Below are positions 55,527 to 64,000 of a stretch of 64,000 nucleotides of DNA, one piece after another. Position numbers and translations under genes: made by a program. Source of the stretch: Sphingobium yanoikuyae (GTDB lineage: Bacteria; Pseudomonadota; Alphaproteobacteria; Sphingomonadales; Sphingomonadaceae); NCBI RefSeq assembly GCF_013001025.1, contig NZ_CP053021.1, positions 4,058,001-4,122,000 on the forward strand, written 5' to 3'. Numbering within the stretch: position 1 is the first letter of the stretch; every line of letters begins with the position of its first letter. The notes below the pieces were generated by a model. That model was not told the DNA's origin and made no database searches. It saw only the letters and a list, made by a program, of their open reading frames with translations.

Positions 55527-57689
55527 TCAGAAGATGCCGAGAAACTTCTTGTCCTGCGTCTTCTTCTCGGCCTTGCTGCCCTTGCCCGCTTCATCCTTTG
55601 CGGTGGTGCCGCGGCCGACATCGTCGCGTGGCTTGCCGCCACGGGTGCGCTGGGCGGCAGCATCGGCGCCGGCCAGCACCGGGCCGCAGGCCGCTGCCTT
55701 GGCATCGCCGATATCGACGAAGGCGAGCGTCGCGGCGATCGGCGTGGCAACGATGCCCAGCGCCGCCGCTGCGCCGCCGCGCGCGATCAGGTCCGGGCTG
55801 ATGACGTTGATCGACGGCCGGGCGAAATAGCCGCCAATGCCGACCGGCGACTGGCCGGAGAAGAGGCTGATCTTCTTACCGTCAGCGCGGAAGGCGAGAT
55901 CGAGGCTTTCATTCCTGAACGAGAAGCCGCCCCGGCCGACCATCACATTCTTGCGCGTGTCGATCAGGATCGGGTCGGCCGCCGCCACGCCGTTGCGCAC
56001 GGTGAAGGCGATCAGGCCGCAATTGATCTGCACCGGATCCTTCAGCTTCTTCTCGAACATCTTGGTGATGAAGGTGCCGACATCGATTTCCGACAGCTGG
56101 ACATTGCGCGCCCACATGCTGCCCGCCGGCAGGATGACGGCGATGCGGCCATTGGCGGTGGCAAGCGAGTCATGGACGGTATCGCCCAGGCCCGTCATCT
56201 GCATCCGCGCCTTGACCATGCCGGTCGTACCCGATTGCTCGACGCCCCAGCGGGCAAGCAGCGTGCCCATCGGCGTGGGTGCCAGGCGGACGTCATAGCT
56301 CGTGCGCACCGGCTGGTTGCGGGCGTTGATCTCTATGTCCGACGCGACATGGCCGCCCGCCATGTCGAAGCTCAAAGGCGACAGGGTGAGCAGGCTATGG
56401 TCGAGCTTCACCGTCATAGCGGCGTTGGCGATCGGCACGTTGGGCGCGCGGATCGTCTTCACGCTGTAGCGGACATTGGCATCGAAATTGCGGATCGCCT
56501 CGATCCGCAGCGGCGCGTCGGGCAGCAGGCGCGGCGTGCCCTGCACGGTCGTGATCGCGCCCGCCCCGCCCTGTGCATCCAGCCTCTGCGGATCATAGCC
56601 GATGAAGGGGCCGACATCGATGATGTCGAGCCGCTGGGTCGCCAGATCGGCGTCGAGCAGCAGGCGATTATTGGGCAGCGACACGGTGAAGCGGCCGGCA
56701 AGGTCGGACGCGCCGAACCGGCCCTGCAAATGGGTGAAGCGCCACTCCTCGCCCGCCTTGGTCAGGGCCGAGGTGAAGCGATAATGGCGGGTGCCGGGGA
56801 TGGCCACGCCCAGGAAATCGAACAAATGGCTGAGATTGGGCCCCTGCGCCACGACGCGCAGGTCGCTGCCCTCCAACTCGGTCGCGCCGGGCAGCGTGCC
56901 GGTAACCTCCAGCACGGTCGCGCCCGCCTGTGCCCGCAACGCCAGGCTGTTCTTGCCGCCGGTGACGGTGGCGTTGGGCGACAGCAGACCGCCCTTCAGG
57001 GTGAAGGGCTTGCCGCGCATCGTGCCGGTGCCGGACAGGCGGACATCGCTGGCGAAGCGGGTGTCCTGCGCCTTCACCGTCTCGAAGCCGATATCGGTCG
57101 AGAGCATCAGCACCGGATCGCGATAGCGCATCGTCGTGCCGGCGAGCAGCGCACGGCGGACGAGCGGCAGGGTCATCGGCTCGCCCTTGCGGTCGGGGTC
57201 GCCCAGCGTCCATGTATTATGCTGCCGGTCGCGCGACCATTCCAGGTCGGCGGCGGCACCCCGCAGTTCGAGCCATGGGACGCGATATCTGCTGCCGAAG
57301 ATCAGGCTCAAGGGCGCGATCCGTGCATCGATCAGGTCGGCGCGCAGCAGGTCGGGCCGGCTGGCCCAGGGCAAATTGGCGATGCGCATGTCTTCGGCCC
57401 GGAACTTGATCGCGATCGGCGCGAAATAGAGCTGAAAGTCGCCGCCGACCTGCACCTGCCGCTCCAGCCGGGCGGACAGGATGCGCTCGAACGGTCCCTT
57501 GAGGAACCGCCCCTTGGTGATGAACAGGATCAGCCACAGGGCGAAGATTATGCCGATGATCCACAATAGGATGCGCGCCGGCAGCGGCAGGCGCCGCCAG
57601 CGGTCGCGCGCGCGGCGAAGATGCGCACTCGCGCCACCGGGCTGGGCGGGCTTGGACGCGCTGGGCGGCACAGGTTCGACATCGGCCAT
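55527..57689 (-). CDS. AsmA family protein
   Basis: The 720-residue product has one N-terminal membrane helix (about 36-57) after a Pro/Arg-rich cytoplasmic start, then a long beta-rich periplasmic domain. AsmA features include the start IKFRAEDMRIANLPWASRPDLL and the C-terminal MGRGGFSFRNESLDLAFRADGKKIS-like block (position about 595-620). AsmA-like proteins bridge the inner and outer membranes and move phospholipids; this one's exact role is unproven. The last 50 residues are polar and variable. Confidence 0.88.
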   Translation of the reverse strand: MADVEPVPPSASKPAQPGGASAHLRRARDRWRRLPLPARILLWIIGIIFALWLILFITKGRFLKGPFERILSARLERQVQVGGDFQLYFAPIAIKFRAEDMRIANLPWASRPDLLRADLIDARIAPLSLIFGSRYRVPWLELRGAAADLEWSRDRQHNTWTLGDPDRKGEPMTLPLVRRALLAGTTMRYRDPVLMLSTDIGFETVKAQDTRFASDVRLSGTGTMRGKPFTLKGGLLSPNATVTGGKNSLALRAQAGATVLEVTGTLPGATELEGSDLRVVAQGPNLSHLFDFLGVAIPGTRHYRFTSALTKAGEEWRFTHLQGRFGASDLAGRFTVSLPNNRLLLDADLATQRLDIIDVGPFIGYDPQRLDAQGGAGAITTVQGTPRLLPDAPLRIEAIRNFDANVRYSVKTIRAPNVPIANAAMTVKLDHSLLTLSPLSFDMAGGHVASDIEINARNQPVRTSYDVRLAPTPMGTLLARWGVEQSGTTGMVKARMQMTGLGDTVHDSLATANGRIAVILPAGSMWARNVQLSEIDVGTFITKMFEKKLKDPVQINCGLIAFTVRNGVAAADPILIDTRKNVMVGRGGFSFRNESLDLAFRADGKKISLFSGQSPVGIGGYFARPSINVISPDLIARGGAAAALGIVATPIAATLAFVDIGDAKAAACGPVLAGADAAAQRTRGGKPRDDVGRGTTAKDEAGKGSKAEKKTQDKKFLGIF

Positions 57690-57731
57690 GGCGGGGTCAA
57701 CGCGGGCATGCCGCCTTTGGGTCCGAATCGC

Positions 57732-57760
57732 TTGCTTTTGCGGGCGCGGCCGACTATGGG
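57732..57760 (+). promoter_or_regulatory. possible promoter of rpmI-rplT
   Basis: TTGCTT (57732-57737), a 17-base spacer and TATGGG (57755-57760) resemble a sigma-70 promoter about 90 bases before the rpmI ATG. The -10 match is weak; the leader between has no clear attenuator. Confidence 0.3.
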
Positions 57761-57848
57761 CCGCCCTTCGCGATATTCAGTGAGACCGCCCGGCTAACTA
57801 GGGCTGCCGTGGCTGTCTGTAATCGTCGCGCCAAACAAGGAGACGAAA

Positions 57849-58052
57849 ATGCCCAAGCTCAAGACCAAGAGCGGTGTGAAGAAGCGCTTCAAGTTCACCG
57901 CTTCCGGCAAGGTCAAGCACGGCGTCGCTGGCAAGCGTCACCGCCTGATCTCGCACAACGCCAAGTATATTCGCCAGAACCGTGGCACTTCCGTGCTGTC
58001 CGATGCCGACGTGGCTCACGTCCGCCTCTGGGCACCCTACGGCCTGAAGTAA
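57849..58052 (+). CDS. rpmI: 50S ribosomal protein L35
   Basis: The 67-residue protein is very basic and has the L35 pattern [29 protein letters not shown] and [13 protein letters not shown]. It is preceded by AAGGAGACGAAA. The rplT gene is 13 bases downstream. The infC gene, usually upstream, is absent here. Confidence 0.96.
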   Translation: MPKLKTKSGVKKRFKFTASGKVKHGVAGKRHRLISHNAKYIRQNRGTSVLSDADVAHVRLWAPYGLK

Positions 58053-58065
58053 GGAGTAGAGGACA

Positions 58066-58428
58066 ATGGCACGCGTAAAACGTGGTGTAACCACCAAGGC
58101 GAAGCATAAGAGGATTTTGGTTCAGGCGAAGGGCTATTATGGCCGTCGCAAGAACACGATCCGCGTCGCTCGCCAGGCCGTCGAAAAGGCCGGCCAGTAC
58201 GCTTATCGCGACCGCAAGGTCAAGAAGCGCACTTTCCGTGGCCTGTGGATCCAGCGCATCAACGCGGGTGTCCGCGCTGAAGGCCTGACCTATTCGCAGT
58301 TCATGCACGGCCTGAAGCTGGCCGGCGTCGAGCTGGACCGCAAGGTCCTGGCCGACATCGCGATGCACGAAGGCGAGGCGTTCAGCGCCATCATCGCCCA
58401 GGCCAAGGCTGCGCTGCCCGCAGCCTGA
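58066..58428 (+). CDS. rplT: 50S ribosomal protein L20
   Basis: The 120-residue protein begins [20 protein letters not shown], a conserved basic tail that binds 23S rRNA early in assembly, and continues with [17 protein letters not shown] and [31 protein letters not shown] site precedes it. It is followed by a strong terminator, so pheST is not part of this transcript. Confidence 0.96.
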   Translation: MARVKRGVTTKAKHKRILVQAKGYYGRRKNTIRVARQAVEKAGQYAYRDRKVKKRTFRGLWIQRINAGVRAEGLTYSQFMHGLKLAGVELDRKVLADIAMHEGEAFSAIIAQAKAALPAA

Positions 58429-58456
58429 AGCTGATCGATCGTAGAGATCGTCAAAG

Positions 58457-58496
58457 GGGCGCCGGGGCAGAAGCCTTCGGCGCCCTTTTTGTTTTT
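58457..58496 (+). terminator. rho-independent terminator after rplT
   Basis: GGGCGCCG (58457-58464) pairs with CGGCGCCC (58478-58485), followed by TTTTTGTTTTT. The stem plus T run is a typical intrinsic terminator. Confidence 0.85.
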
Positions 58497-58505
58497 CCTC
58501 GACCT

Positions 58506-58578
58506 CCGTTCGTTTCGAGCGTGTCGAGAAATGCCCGCACTGCGCGTGCCGCTTCTCGACTTCGCTCGAAGCGAACGG
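58506..58578. repeat. complex palindromic repeat, copy B
   Basis: CCGTTCGTTTCGAGC (58506-58520) and GCTCGAAGCGAACGG (58564-58578) are inverted arms with one mismatch; inside, GTCGAGAA (58523-58530) pairs with TTCTCGAC (58553-58560). It shares its consensus with the repeat at 49434-49509. It lies between the rplT terminator and the LysE-family gene. Confidence 0.7.
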
Positions 58579-58607
58579 TGAAGGGAGCGCCTTGGAGAAG
58601 TGATCCC

Positions 58608-59228
58608 ATGTCGCTGCATCTCTGGTGGTTATATGTCACGGCGGTCTTCCTGATCTCGGCCACGCCCGGCCCCAACATGCTGCATGTGATGACGCAGAGC
58701 ATCGCCCATGGTCCGCGCAAGGCGCTGGTGACGATGGCGGGGCTGATGAGCGCCGTGCTGCTGTGCCTGATCGCGTCGGCGCTGGGCCTTGGCGCGCTGC
58801 TCAAGGCGTCGCCGCGCCTGTTCGACATATTGCGCTATGCCGGCGTCGCCTATCTCATCTGGCTGGGGATCAAGGCCTGGCGCGCGCCGGTCGGCACTGC
58901 CGACGGCGGCGATGCCGGCCCGGTCCGCTCCGCCCGTGCGCTGTATGCGACCGGCCTGCTGACCGGCCTGTCCAACCCCAAGCTCATCATCTTCGCCGCC
59001 GCGCTCTTCCCCCAGTTCATCGACCTGGCCCGCCCCTTCTGGCTGCAGCTGGCAATCCTGATCGTCAGCTTCGTGGTGATCGAAAGCTTCTGGTACTCGG
59101 TCTATGCGCTGGGCGGCCTGCGCCTCGCCCGCTGGCTGGCGCCCGCCAACCGGCAGAAGCTGTTCAACCGCGGCACCGGCCTGATGTTCATCGGCTTTGG
59201 CGGCGCACTGCTGGGGGCAAGGGCTTAA
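58608..59228 (+). CDS. LysE family translocator
   Basis: The 206-residue membrane protein has about six helices and the LysE/RhtB front SATPGPNMLHVMTQSIAHG, followed by GLLTGLSNPKLIIFAAALFPQF, both family marks. It exports an amino acid or similar compound. The ATG at 58608 gives a hydrophobic start and avoids the repeat element; an open frame from 58521 would read through that repeat and is rejected. It stands between rplT and the GIY-YIG unit. Confidence 0.9.
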   Translation: MSLHLWWLYVTAVFLISATPGPNMLHVMTQSIAHGPRKALVTMAGLMSAVLLCLIASALGLGALLKASPRLFDILRYAGVAYLIWLGIKAWRAPVGTADGGDAGPVRSARALYATGLLTGLSNPKLIIFAAALFPQFIDLARPFWLQLAILIVSFVVIESFWYSVYALGGLRLARWLAPANRQKLFNRGTGLMFIGFGGALLGARA

Positions 59229-59238
59229 CCCCCAACTC

Positions 59239-59266
59239 CGTCATTCCCGCGAAAGCGGGAATCCAT
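59239..59266. repeat. REP-like palindrome, left copy
   Basis: A 28-base element starting CGTCATTCCCGC and ending GCGGGAATCCAT, with an ATTCCCGC-GAAA-GCGGGAAT hairpin at its centre. It lies 15 bases before the GIY-YIG gene and is the inverted match (27 of 28 bases) of the element at 59637-59664. Confidence 0.8.
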
Positions 59267-59281
59267 TTCCGGACAAGGCCA

Positions 59282-59608
59282 ATGCAGCGAGACTTCGATC
59301 CGACAGTCTACATATTGGCCAGCCATAAAAATGGCACACTCTACGTCGGTGTCACATCAAACCTCGTGCAACGCCTGTATCAGCACCGTTCTGGCTTGAT
59401 CGAAGGCTTCACCAGCGACTACGGGGTCAAGCGACTGGTCTGGTTCGAATGCGGCGCATCCATGGAGGAAGCAATCCGGCGCGAGAAGCAGATCAAGAAG
59501 TGGAACAGGCAATGGAAGATCGACCTGATCGAACGGAGCAATCCCGATTGGCGCGATCTGGCTATCGATTTGGGCTTTGAGCCATTGGACAGTCGGCGCA
59601 TCGATTGA
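59282..59608 (+). CDS. GIY-YIG nuclease family protein
   Basis: The 108-residue protein is a stand-alone GIY-YIG domain: TVYILASHKNGTLYVGVT supplies the GIY and YIG strands, LVQRLYQHRSG has the catalytic Arg, and MEEAIRREKQIKKWNRQWK is the typical basic helix that follows a catalytic Glu. The gene is about 54% G+C by my count, clearly lower than the neighbourhood. It is flanked by 28-bp inverted palindromes, giving a 426-bp unit. Its role is unknown; the relation to REP elements suggests mobility or recombination. Confidence 0.88.
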   Translation: MQRDFDPTVYILASHKNGTLYVGVTSNLVQRLYQHRSGLIEGFTSDYGVKRLVWFECGASMEEAIRREKQIKKWNRQWKIDLIERSNPDWRDLAIDLGFEPLDSRRID

Positions 59609-59636
59609 GCGTCAGGATGATTGGTTAGCGCGGGAG

Positions 59637-59664
59637 ATGGATTCCCGCCTTCGCGGGAATGACG
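59637..59664. repeat. REP-like palindrome, right copy
   Basis: The inverted copy of 59239-59266, beginning ATGGATTCCCGC and ending GCGGGAATGACG, with one mismatch (CCTT loop instead of CTTT). It ends 6 bases before the pheS start codon, so its hairpin covers the normal ribosome-binding area. Confidence 0.8.
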
Positions 59665-59670
59665 AATGAT

Positions 59671-60762
59671 ATGACCGAAATTAGCGCACTGAAAGCCGGC
59701 CTGATCGCCGACATCGAGGCTGCCGACACGCTGGACGCGCTGGAAGGGCTGCGCGTGGGCGCGCTGGGCAAGAATGGGGTCGTCACCGGCCTGTTGAAGA
59801 CGCTGGGCGGCATGTCGCCCGAGGAGCGTCTGGAGAAAGGCCCGCCGATCCAGGATCTGCGCGAAAGCGTGACCGCCGCCATCGCCGACCGAAAGGCCGC
59901 GCTGGAGCAGGCCGCGCTCGACGCCCGCCTCGCTTCGGAAAAGGTCGACATGACCCTGCCCGCCGATCTGGGGCCGCAGGGCAGCGTCCACGCCGTCAGC
60001 CAGGTGATGGACGAGCTGGCGGAAATCTTCGCCGACCTCGGCTTCTCGGTCGCGACCGGTCCGGAGATCGAGGACGACTGGCATAATTTCACCGCGCTCA
60101 ATATCCCGGAGACGCACCCGGCGCGCGCGATGCACGACACCTTCTACTTCCCCGACGAGGAAGGGCAGAAGAAGATGCTGCTGCGCACCCACACCTCGCC
60201 GGTGCAGATCCGCACCATGATGACGCAGGAGCCGCCGATCCGCATCATCGCGCCCGGCCGCGTCTATCGCAGCGACTCCGACGCGACCCACACGCCGATG
60301 TTCCACCAGATCGAAGGTCTGGTGATCGACAAGGGCATCACGCTTGGTCATCTGAAGTGGACGCTGGAGACCTTCCTCAAGGCCTTTTTCGAGCGCGAAG
60401 ATATCGTCCTGCGCCTGCGCCCGAGCTATTTCCCCTTCACCGAACCCTCGGTGGAAGTCGATGTCGGCTACACGCTGACCAATGGCCAGCGCGTCATCGG
60501 CGGCGACGGCGATGCACCCGGTGGCGGCTGGCTGGAAGTGCTGGGCAGCGGCATGGTCAACCGCCGCGTGATCGAGGCCTGCGGTCTTGATCCCGACGAA
60601 TGGCAGGGCTTCGCCTTCGGCACCGGCGTCGATCGCCTCGCCATGCTGAAATATGGCATGAACGACCTGCGCGCCTTCTTCGACGGCGATCTGCGCTGGC
60701 TGAAACATTATGGATTTTCGGCACTCGACGTGCCCACGCTGTCGGGAGGAGTCGGCGCATGA
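59671..60762 (+). CDS. pheS: phenylalanine-tRNA ligase, alpha subunit
   Basis: PheS is the catalytic chain of the class II heterotetramer. The 363-residue protein has a coiled-coil arm (about 1-85), then motif 2 around [20 protein letters not shown] and [23 protein letters not shown], and motif 3 at [18 protein letters not shown]. An ATG at 59659, inside the REP palindrome, is in the same frame and would add four residues; I favour 59671. There is no good ribosome site for either, a consequence of the inserted repeat. Its stop overlaps pheT. Confidence 0.94.
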   Translation: MTEISALKAGLIADIEAADTLDALEGLRVGALGKNGVVTGLLKTLGGMSPEERLEKGPPIQDLRESVTAAIADRKAALEQAALDARLASEKVDMTLPADLGPQGSVHAVSQVMDELAEIFADLGFSVATGPEIEDDWHNFTALNIPETHPARAMHDTFYFPDEEGQKKMLLRTHTSPVQIRTMMTQEPPIRIIAPGRVYRSDSDATHTPMFHQIEGLVIDKGITLGHLKWTLETFLKAFFEREDIVLRLRPSYFPFTEPSVEVDVGYTLTNGQRVIGGDGDAPGGGWLEVLGSGMVNRRVIEACGLDPDEWQGFAFGTGVDRLAMLKYGMNDLRAFFDGDLRWLKHYGFSALDVPTLSGGVGA

Positions 60763-63176
60763 AGTTCACCCTGAGCTGGCTCAAGACGCACCTCAAGACC
60801 GATGCCGATCTGGCCACCATCCTCAAGACCCTGAATGCCATCGGGCTGGAAGTCGAGGATGTGGAGAACCCGGCGGAGAAGCTGGGCGCGTTCAAGATCG
60901 CCAAGATCCTGACCGCCGAGCGTCACCCGCAGGCCGACAAGCTGCAGGTGCTGAGCGTCGACCATGGCGACGGCAACCCGCTGCAGGTCGTGTGCGGCGC
61001 GCCCAATGCCCGCGCCGGCCTGATCGGCGTGTTCGGGGTCGAGGGCGCGGTGGTGCCGGTCAACGGCATGGTGCTCAAGAAGACCGCCATTCGCGGCGTC
61101 GAATCCAACGGCATGATGTGCTCCACCCGCGAACTGGAGCTCGGCGACGATCATGACGGCATCATCGAACTGGCCGGCGACGCGCCGGTGGGTGAGGTCT
61201 ATGCGAACTGGGCCGGCCTCAACGATCCGGTCATCGACGTGTCGATCACGCCGAACCGTCAGGACTGCATGGGCGTGCGCGGCATCGCGCGCGATCTGGC
61301 GGCGGCGGGCCTGGGTACGCTCAACGCCATCATCGTGCCGGAGATTGCCGGCGTCGGCCCCGGCCCCGACGTGCGCACCCACGATGTCGAGGGCTGCCCC
61401 GCCTTCTTCGCCCGCTCGGTCAAGGGCGTGACCAACGGCGCCTCGCCCGAATGGATGGCGCGCCGGCTGAAGGCGATCGGTCAGAAGCCGATCAGCGCGC
61501 TGGTGGACATCACCAACTACATCATGATCGACCTCGGCCGGCCGCTCCATGTCTATGACATGGCGACGCTCAAGGGCGGACTGGTCGCGAGGCTGGGCAA
61601 GGCCGGCGAGGAAGTGCTGGCACTCAATGGCAAGACCTATGCCATTGACGAGACGATGACCGTCATCGCCGACGACGAAGCCGTGCATGACATTGGCGGC
61701 ATCATGGGCGGCGAACATTCGGGCGCGCAGGACGGCACCACCGACGTGCTGATCGAATGCGCCTATTTCACGCCCGAGCGGATCGCGGTGACCGGCCAGA
61801 AGCTGGCGCTGACCTCTGATGCGCGCGGCCGGTTCGAGCGCGGCGTCGACCCCGCCTTCCTGGACGACGGCCTGTCGATCGCCACCAGCCTGGTCATGAC
61901 CCTGTGCGGCGGCACCGCGTCGGAAGCGACTCGCGCCGGCACCCCGCCCGCCACGCCCAAGACGGTCGCCTATGCGCCCGACCAGTGCCTGGCGCTGGCC
62001 GGCGTCGACGTGCCGCATGACGTGCAGAAGCGCATTCTGGAAAGCCTGGGCTTCGGCGTCAGCGGCGACGCCGGCGGCATCGAATATCAGGATGGCGTGC
62101 CGGTGAGCGTGCCGGGCCACTGGACCATCAGCGTGCCGACCTGGCGCCGCGATGTCGATGGCTGGCCCGACATTGTCGAGGAAGTGGTGCGCATCGTCGG
62201 TCTGGACCATGTGCCGTCCACCCCGTTGCCGCGTGTGCCGGGCGTCGCCCGCCCGACCGCCACGGCCGAGCAGCTGGTCGAGCGCCGCGTGCGCCGCACC
62301 GCCGCCGCCCGAGGCCTCGCTGAAGCGATCAACTGGTCCTTCATTTCCGAGAAGGAAGCCGCAAGCGTTGGCGGTGGCGACTGGACGCTGGCCAATCCGA
62401 TCTCCGAAGACCTCAAGGTCATGCGGCCCTCGCTGCTGCCCGGCCTGCTGTCGGCGACCAAGCGCAATGTCGATCGCAGCGCCACGTCGATCCGGCTGTT
62501 TGAACTCGGCCGGCGCTATTTCAAGCAGGGCGAGCGCGCCACCGTCGGCTTCGTGCTGGCTGGCGAGAAGAGCCCGCGTGGCTGGCAGGGCGGCAAGGCC
62601 CAGCCCTTCGACGCGTTCGATGCCAAGGGCGAAGTGATTGCGCTGCTGGCGGCGGCCGGCGCGCCGGTCGGCAATCTGCAGAGCATGGGCGAGGCATCGG
62701 CGGCCTATCATCCGGGCCAGTCGGGCACGCTGCGCCTTGGCCCCAAGGTGGTGCTGGCCGAATATGGCGTGCTGCATCCCAGCCTGGCCAAGCAGTTCGG
62801 CCTGTCGGGCACGGTGGTCGCAGGCGAGATCTTCCTCGACGCGATTCCGGCCAAGCGCAAGAGCGGCTTCATGCGCGCGCCTTACGCCCCGCCGGCCCTG
62901 CAGGCGGTGAAGCGCGACTTCGCTTTCCTGGTGCCCGAAGCCGTCGAGGCCGATGCGCTGGTGCGCGCGGTCAAGGGCGCGGACAAGAAGGCAATCGTCG
63001 ACGCGCGCCTGTTCGACGTCTTCACCGGCCCCGGCGTGGATGAAGGCCACAAGTCGCTGGCGGTGGAGATCACGCTGCAGTCGGGCGAGAAGAGCTTCGC
63101 CCAGGAAGAGCTGGACGCGATCAGCGCGGCGGTGGTCAAGGCCGCCCAGAAGCTGGGCGCGAGCCTGCGCGGCTAA
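60759..63176 (+). CDS. pheT: phenylalanine-tRNA ligase, beta subunit
   Basis: PheT supports tRNA binding and editing of mischarged tyrosine. The 805-residue protein has an N-terminal EMAP/OB domain (about 40-150, [20 protein letters not shown]), the B3/B4 editing domain with [14 protein letters not shown]5 and a catalytic-like core ([28 protein letters not shown]), and the C-terminal anticodon-binding domain ([19 protein letters not shown]). A strong GGGAGGAG site precedes the ATG at 60759, which overlaps the pheS stop (ATGA). Confidence 0.96.
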   Translation: MKFTLSWLKTHLKTDADLATILKTLNAIGLEVEDVENPAEKLGAFKIAKILTAERHPQADKLQVLSVDHGDGNPLQVVCGAPNARAGLIGVFGVEGAVVPVNGMVLKKTAIRGVESNGMMCSTRELELGDDHDGIIELAGDAPVGEVYANWAGLNDPVIDVSITPNRQDCMGVRGIARDLAAAGLGTLNAIIVPEIAGVGPGPDVRTHDVEGCPAFFARSVKGVTNGASPEWMARRLKAIGQKPISALVDITNYIMIDLGRPLHVYDMATLKGGLVARLGKAGEEVLALNGKTYAIDETMTVIADDEAVHDIGGIMGGEHSGAQDGTTDVLIECAYFTPERIAVTGQKLALTSDARGRFERGVDPAFLDDGLSIATSLVMTLCGGTASEATRAGTPPATPKTVAYAPDQCLALAGVDVPHDVQKRILESLGFGVSGDAGGIEYQDGVPVSVPGHWTISVPTWRRDVDGWPDIVEEVVRIVGLDHVPSTPLPRVPGVARPTATAEQLVERRVRRTAAARGLAEAINWSFISEKEAASVGGGDWTLANPISEDLKVMRPSLLPGLLSATKRNVDRSATSIRLFELGRRYFKQGERATVGFVLAGEKSPRGWQGGKAQPFDAFDAKGEVIALLAAAGAPVGNLQSMGEASAAYHPGQSGTLRLGPKVVLAEYGVLHPSLAKQFGLSGTVVAGEIFLDAIPAKRKSGFMRAPYAPPALQAVKRDFAFLVPEAVEADALVRAVKGADKKAIVDARLFDVFTGPGVDEGHKSLAVEITLQSGEKSFAQEELDAISAAVVKAAQKLGASLRG

Positions 63177-63193
63177 AGCAAGAAAGGCTGGCG

Positions 63194-63898
63194 ATGGACG
63201 GGAAGGCTGAACGACTTCAGGCCCGCCTCGCCGGCCTTTTCTACATCGGCACCATTGGCTGCGGCATGTTCGCCGAGGCGGTGGTGCGCGCGGCCCTGAT
63301 CGTGCCGGGCAACGGGCGCGAGACGATGCGCAACATCGCCGACTATCCCTGGCTCTATCGCGCCGGCGGGGCGAGCGATGTCGCTATGCTCTGCTGCTAT
63401 CTGGCGGTGACCGCCCTGCTCTATGGCCTGTTCGCGCCGACCGGGCGGGTGCTGGCGCGCACCGCCGCGCTGTTCAGCCTGACCGGCATTGCCGTGCTGG
63501 CGGGCAACAGTCTGCTGCATCTGCTGCCGCTTGCGCTGATCGATGGTGCGCCGCATCCCGGCATTCCGATGGCGGAGGTGCAGTCGCTGGTGCGGATCAG
63601 CCTCAGCCTCCACAACGACCTCTACGGCATCAGCCTGATCTTCTTCGGCATCTATTGCCTGTTGATAGGCTGGCTGGCGATCCGATCGCGACGATTGCCG
63701 GTGGTGGTCGGTGCGCTGCTGATGGCGGGCGGCGCGGTCCATCTGATCGCGCGCAGCCTGGCGCTGCTGTCGCCGGCGATCGGCGAGGCGATCCCCGGCC
63801 AGCTCGATTTCGTGCCGTTGCTGGGCGAAGGCGCCTTCGCCATCTGGCTGCTGCTGTTCGGGGCGCCGCGCCCGGCGGCGCCGGAGATCAGCCCGTGA
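63194..63898 (+). CDS. DUF4386 family membrane protein
   Basis: The 234-residue product has six membrane helices (about 12-35, 55-80, 85-108, 137-160, 165-190, 198-225) and the DUF4386 N-terminal ARLAGLFYIGTIGCGMFAE. The internal SLHNDLYGISLIFFGIYCLLIGWL is typical of the family. The function is unknown. It starts 18 bases after pheT in the same direction and may be read through with it. Confidence 0.85.
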   Translation: MDGKAERLQARLAGLFYIGTIGCGMFAEAVVRAALIVPGNGRETMRNIADYPWLYRAGGASDVAMLCCYLAVTALLYGLFAPTGRVLARTAALFSLTGIAVLAGNSLLHLLPLALIDGAPHPGIPMAEVQSLVRISLSLHNDLYGISLIFFGIYCLLIGWLAIRSRRLPVVVGALLMAGGAVHLIARSLALLSPAIGEAIPGQLDFVPLLGEGAFAIWLLLFGAPRPAAPEISP

Positions 63899-64000
63899 TC
63901 TTGCAGCCCTTTTCTGCCGCCATACCCCGCAGATAACCGCGTCGGGCGATGCCAGCGGCTACGGCCGCGCGCAGGCGACGTTCGGCCGGAGCGGCCCCGC
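63888..64000 (-). CDS. C-terminal end of an unknown gene (partial)
   Basis: On the minus strand a frame is open from the window edge to a TGA at 63888-63890. The visible residues read GAAPAERRLRAAVAAGIAR, then RGYLRGMAAEKGCKITG and stop. Its codon use resembles that of real genes here. It overlaps the DUF4386 stop by 11 bases, which is normal for convergent genes in this window. The family cannot be named from 37 residues. Confidence 0.5.
   Translation of the reverse strand, partial: GAAPAERRLRAAVAAGIARRGYLRGMAAEKGCKITG

Noticed and set aside
58521..58607. N-terminal extension of the LysE-family protein.
   Set aside because: The added 29 residues would be encoded by the palindromic repeat and lack hydrophobic or conserved features.
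60708..63050. A 780-residue minus-strand frame across pheT.
   Set aside because: Composition is His/Arg/Ala/Gly-rich with no domain, and pheT on the other strand is certain.
1..64000. CRISPR array, tRNA, rRNA, prophage or IS element.
   Set aside because: I found no regularly spaced repeats, cloverleaf-like sequences, phage structural genes, transposase or integrase in the window.

Overview
This 64 kb window is a gene-dense (no gap over 300 bases lacks a gene), high-G+C stretch of core chromosome from an alphaproteobacterium, most likely a member of the Sphingomonadaceae and probably Sphingobium or a close relative. The clues are the gene order, the COQ9, SDHAF4, UrcA and mitofilin-like proteins, the ribD-ribE-ribB-ribH cluster with a helix-turn-helix-fused RibB, the divergent tsaD/hemC pair and the codon usage. 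I see no prophage, no CRISPR array, no rRNA or tRNA, and no full-size insertion sequence. The genus is inferred from protein families and is not proven.

Layout. 1-5.1 kb: an RND efflux adaptor (cut by the window edge) with its inner-membrane pump, then a DUF445 membrane protein. 5.2-6.7 kb: an exported EF-hand protein divergent from a TonB-family protein, with a repeated AT-rich motif between them. 6.7-10.7 kb: a riboflavin operon (unknown membrane protein, ribD, ribE, HTH-ribB, ribH). 10.7-13.4 kb: an Old Yellow Enzyme reductase divergent from a DMT exporter across a palindrome, then COQ9. 13.4-17.3 kb: feoAB, ssb and a sugar-nucleotide epimerase-like gene. 17.4-20.8 kb: a tiny membrane protein, galU, an unknown protein, an SDHAF4-like assembly factor and htpX. 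20.8-30.3 kb: rsmB, a PAS protein, rpe, a heparinase-like protein, a GT87-like membrane protein, an S9 peptidase and purH. 30.5-34.7 kb: UrcA, then an FAD oxidoreductase-GtrA-GT-C operon. 34.7-44.2 kb: Tat-exported MsrB, an ABC-2 exporter, queG, a lipoprotein, an EI24 protein, a PfkB sugar/nucleoside kinase, a polysaccharide flippase, gpsA and tsaD. 44.2-52.3 kb: hemC, hemD, a mitofilin-like protein, a lipase-like hydrolase, gltX, nadE and prs. 52.4-57.7 kb: small and accessory genes (two VOC proteins, hisN, a low-GC lipoprotein, a macrodomain protein) and AsmA. 57.8-64 kb: rpmI-rplT, a LysE exporter, a GIY-YIG nuclease boxed by inverted palindromes, pheST, a DUF4386 protein and the tail of an unknown gene.

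The most interesting signals are these. (1) A RibB protein carries an N-terminal helix-turn-helix and a GTP cyclohydrolase II domain that has lost its zinc cysteines; its promoter holds three TGTGAT half-sites and no FMN riboswitch was recognised, suggesting a self-regulating riboflavin enzyme. (2) A 426-bp unit, a lower-GC GIY-YIG nuclease flanked by 28-bp nearly perfect inverted REP-like palindromes, sits right at the pheS start. (3) Two dispersed complex palindromes share one consensus, and the nadE-prs gap holds a cluster of hairpins. (4) A structured RNA candidate lies in the gap after the heparinase-like gene. (5) Two genes appear to be leaderless.
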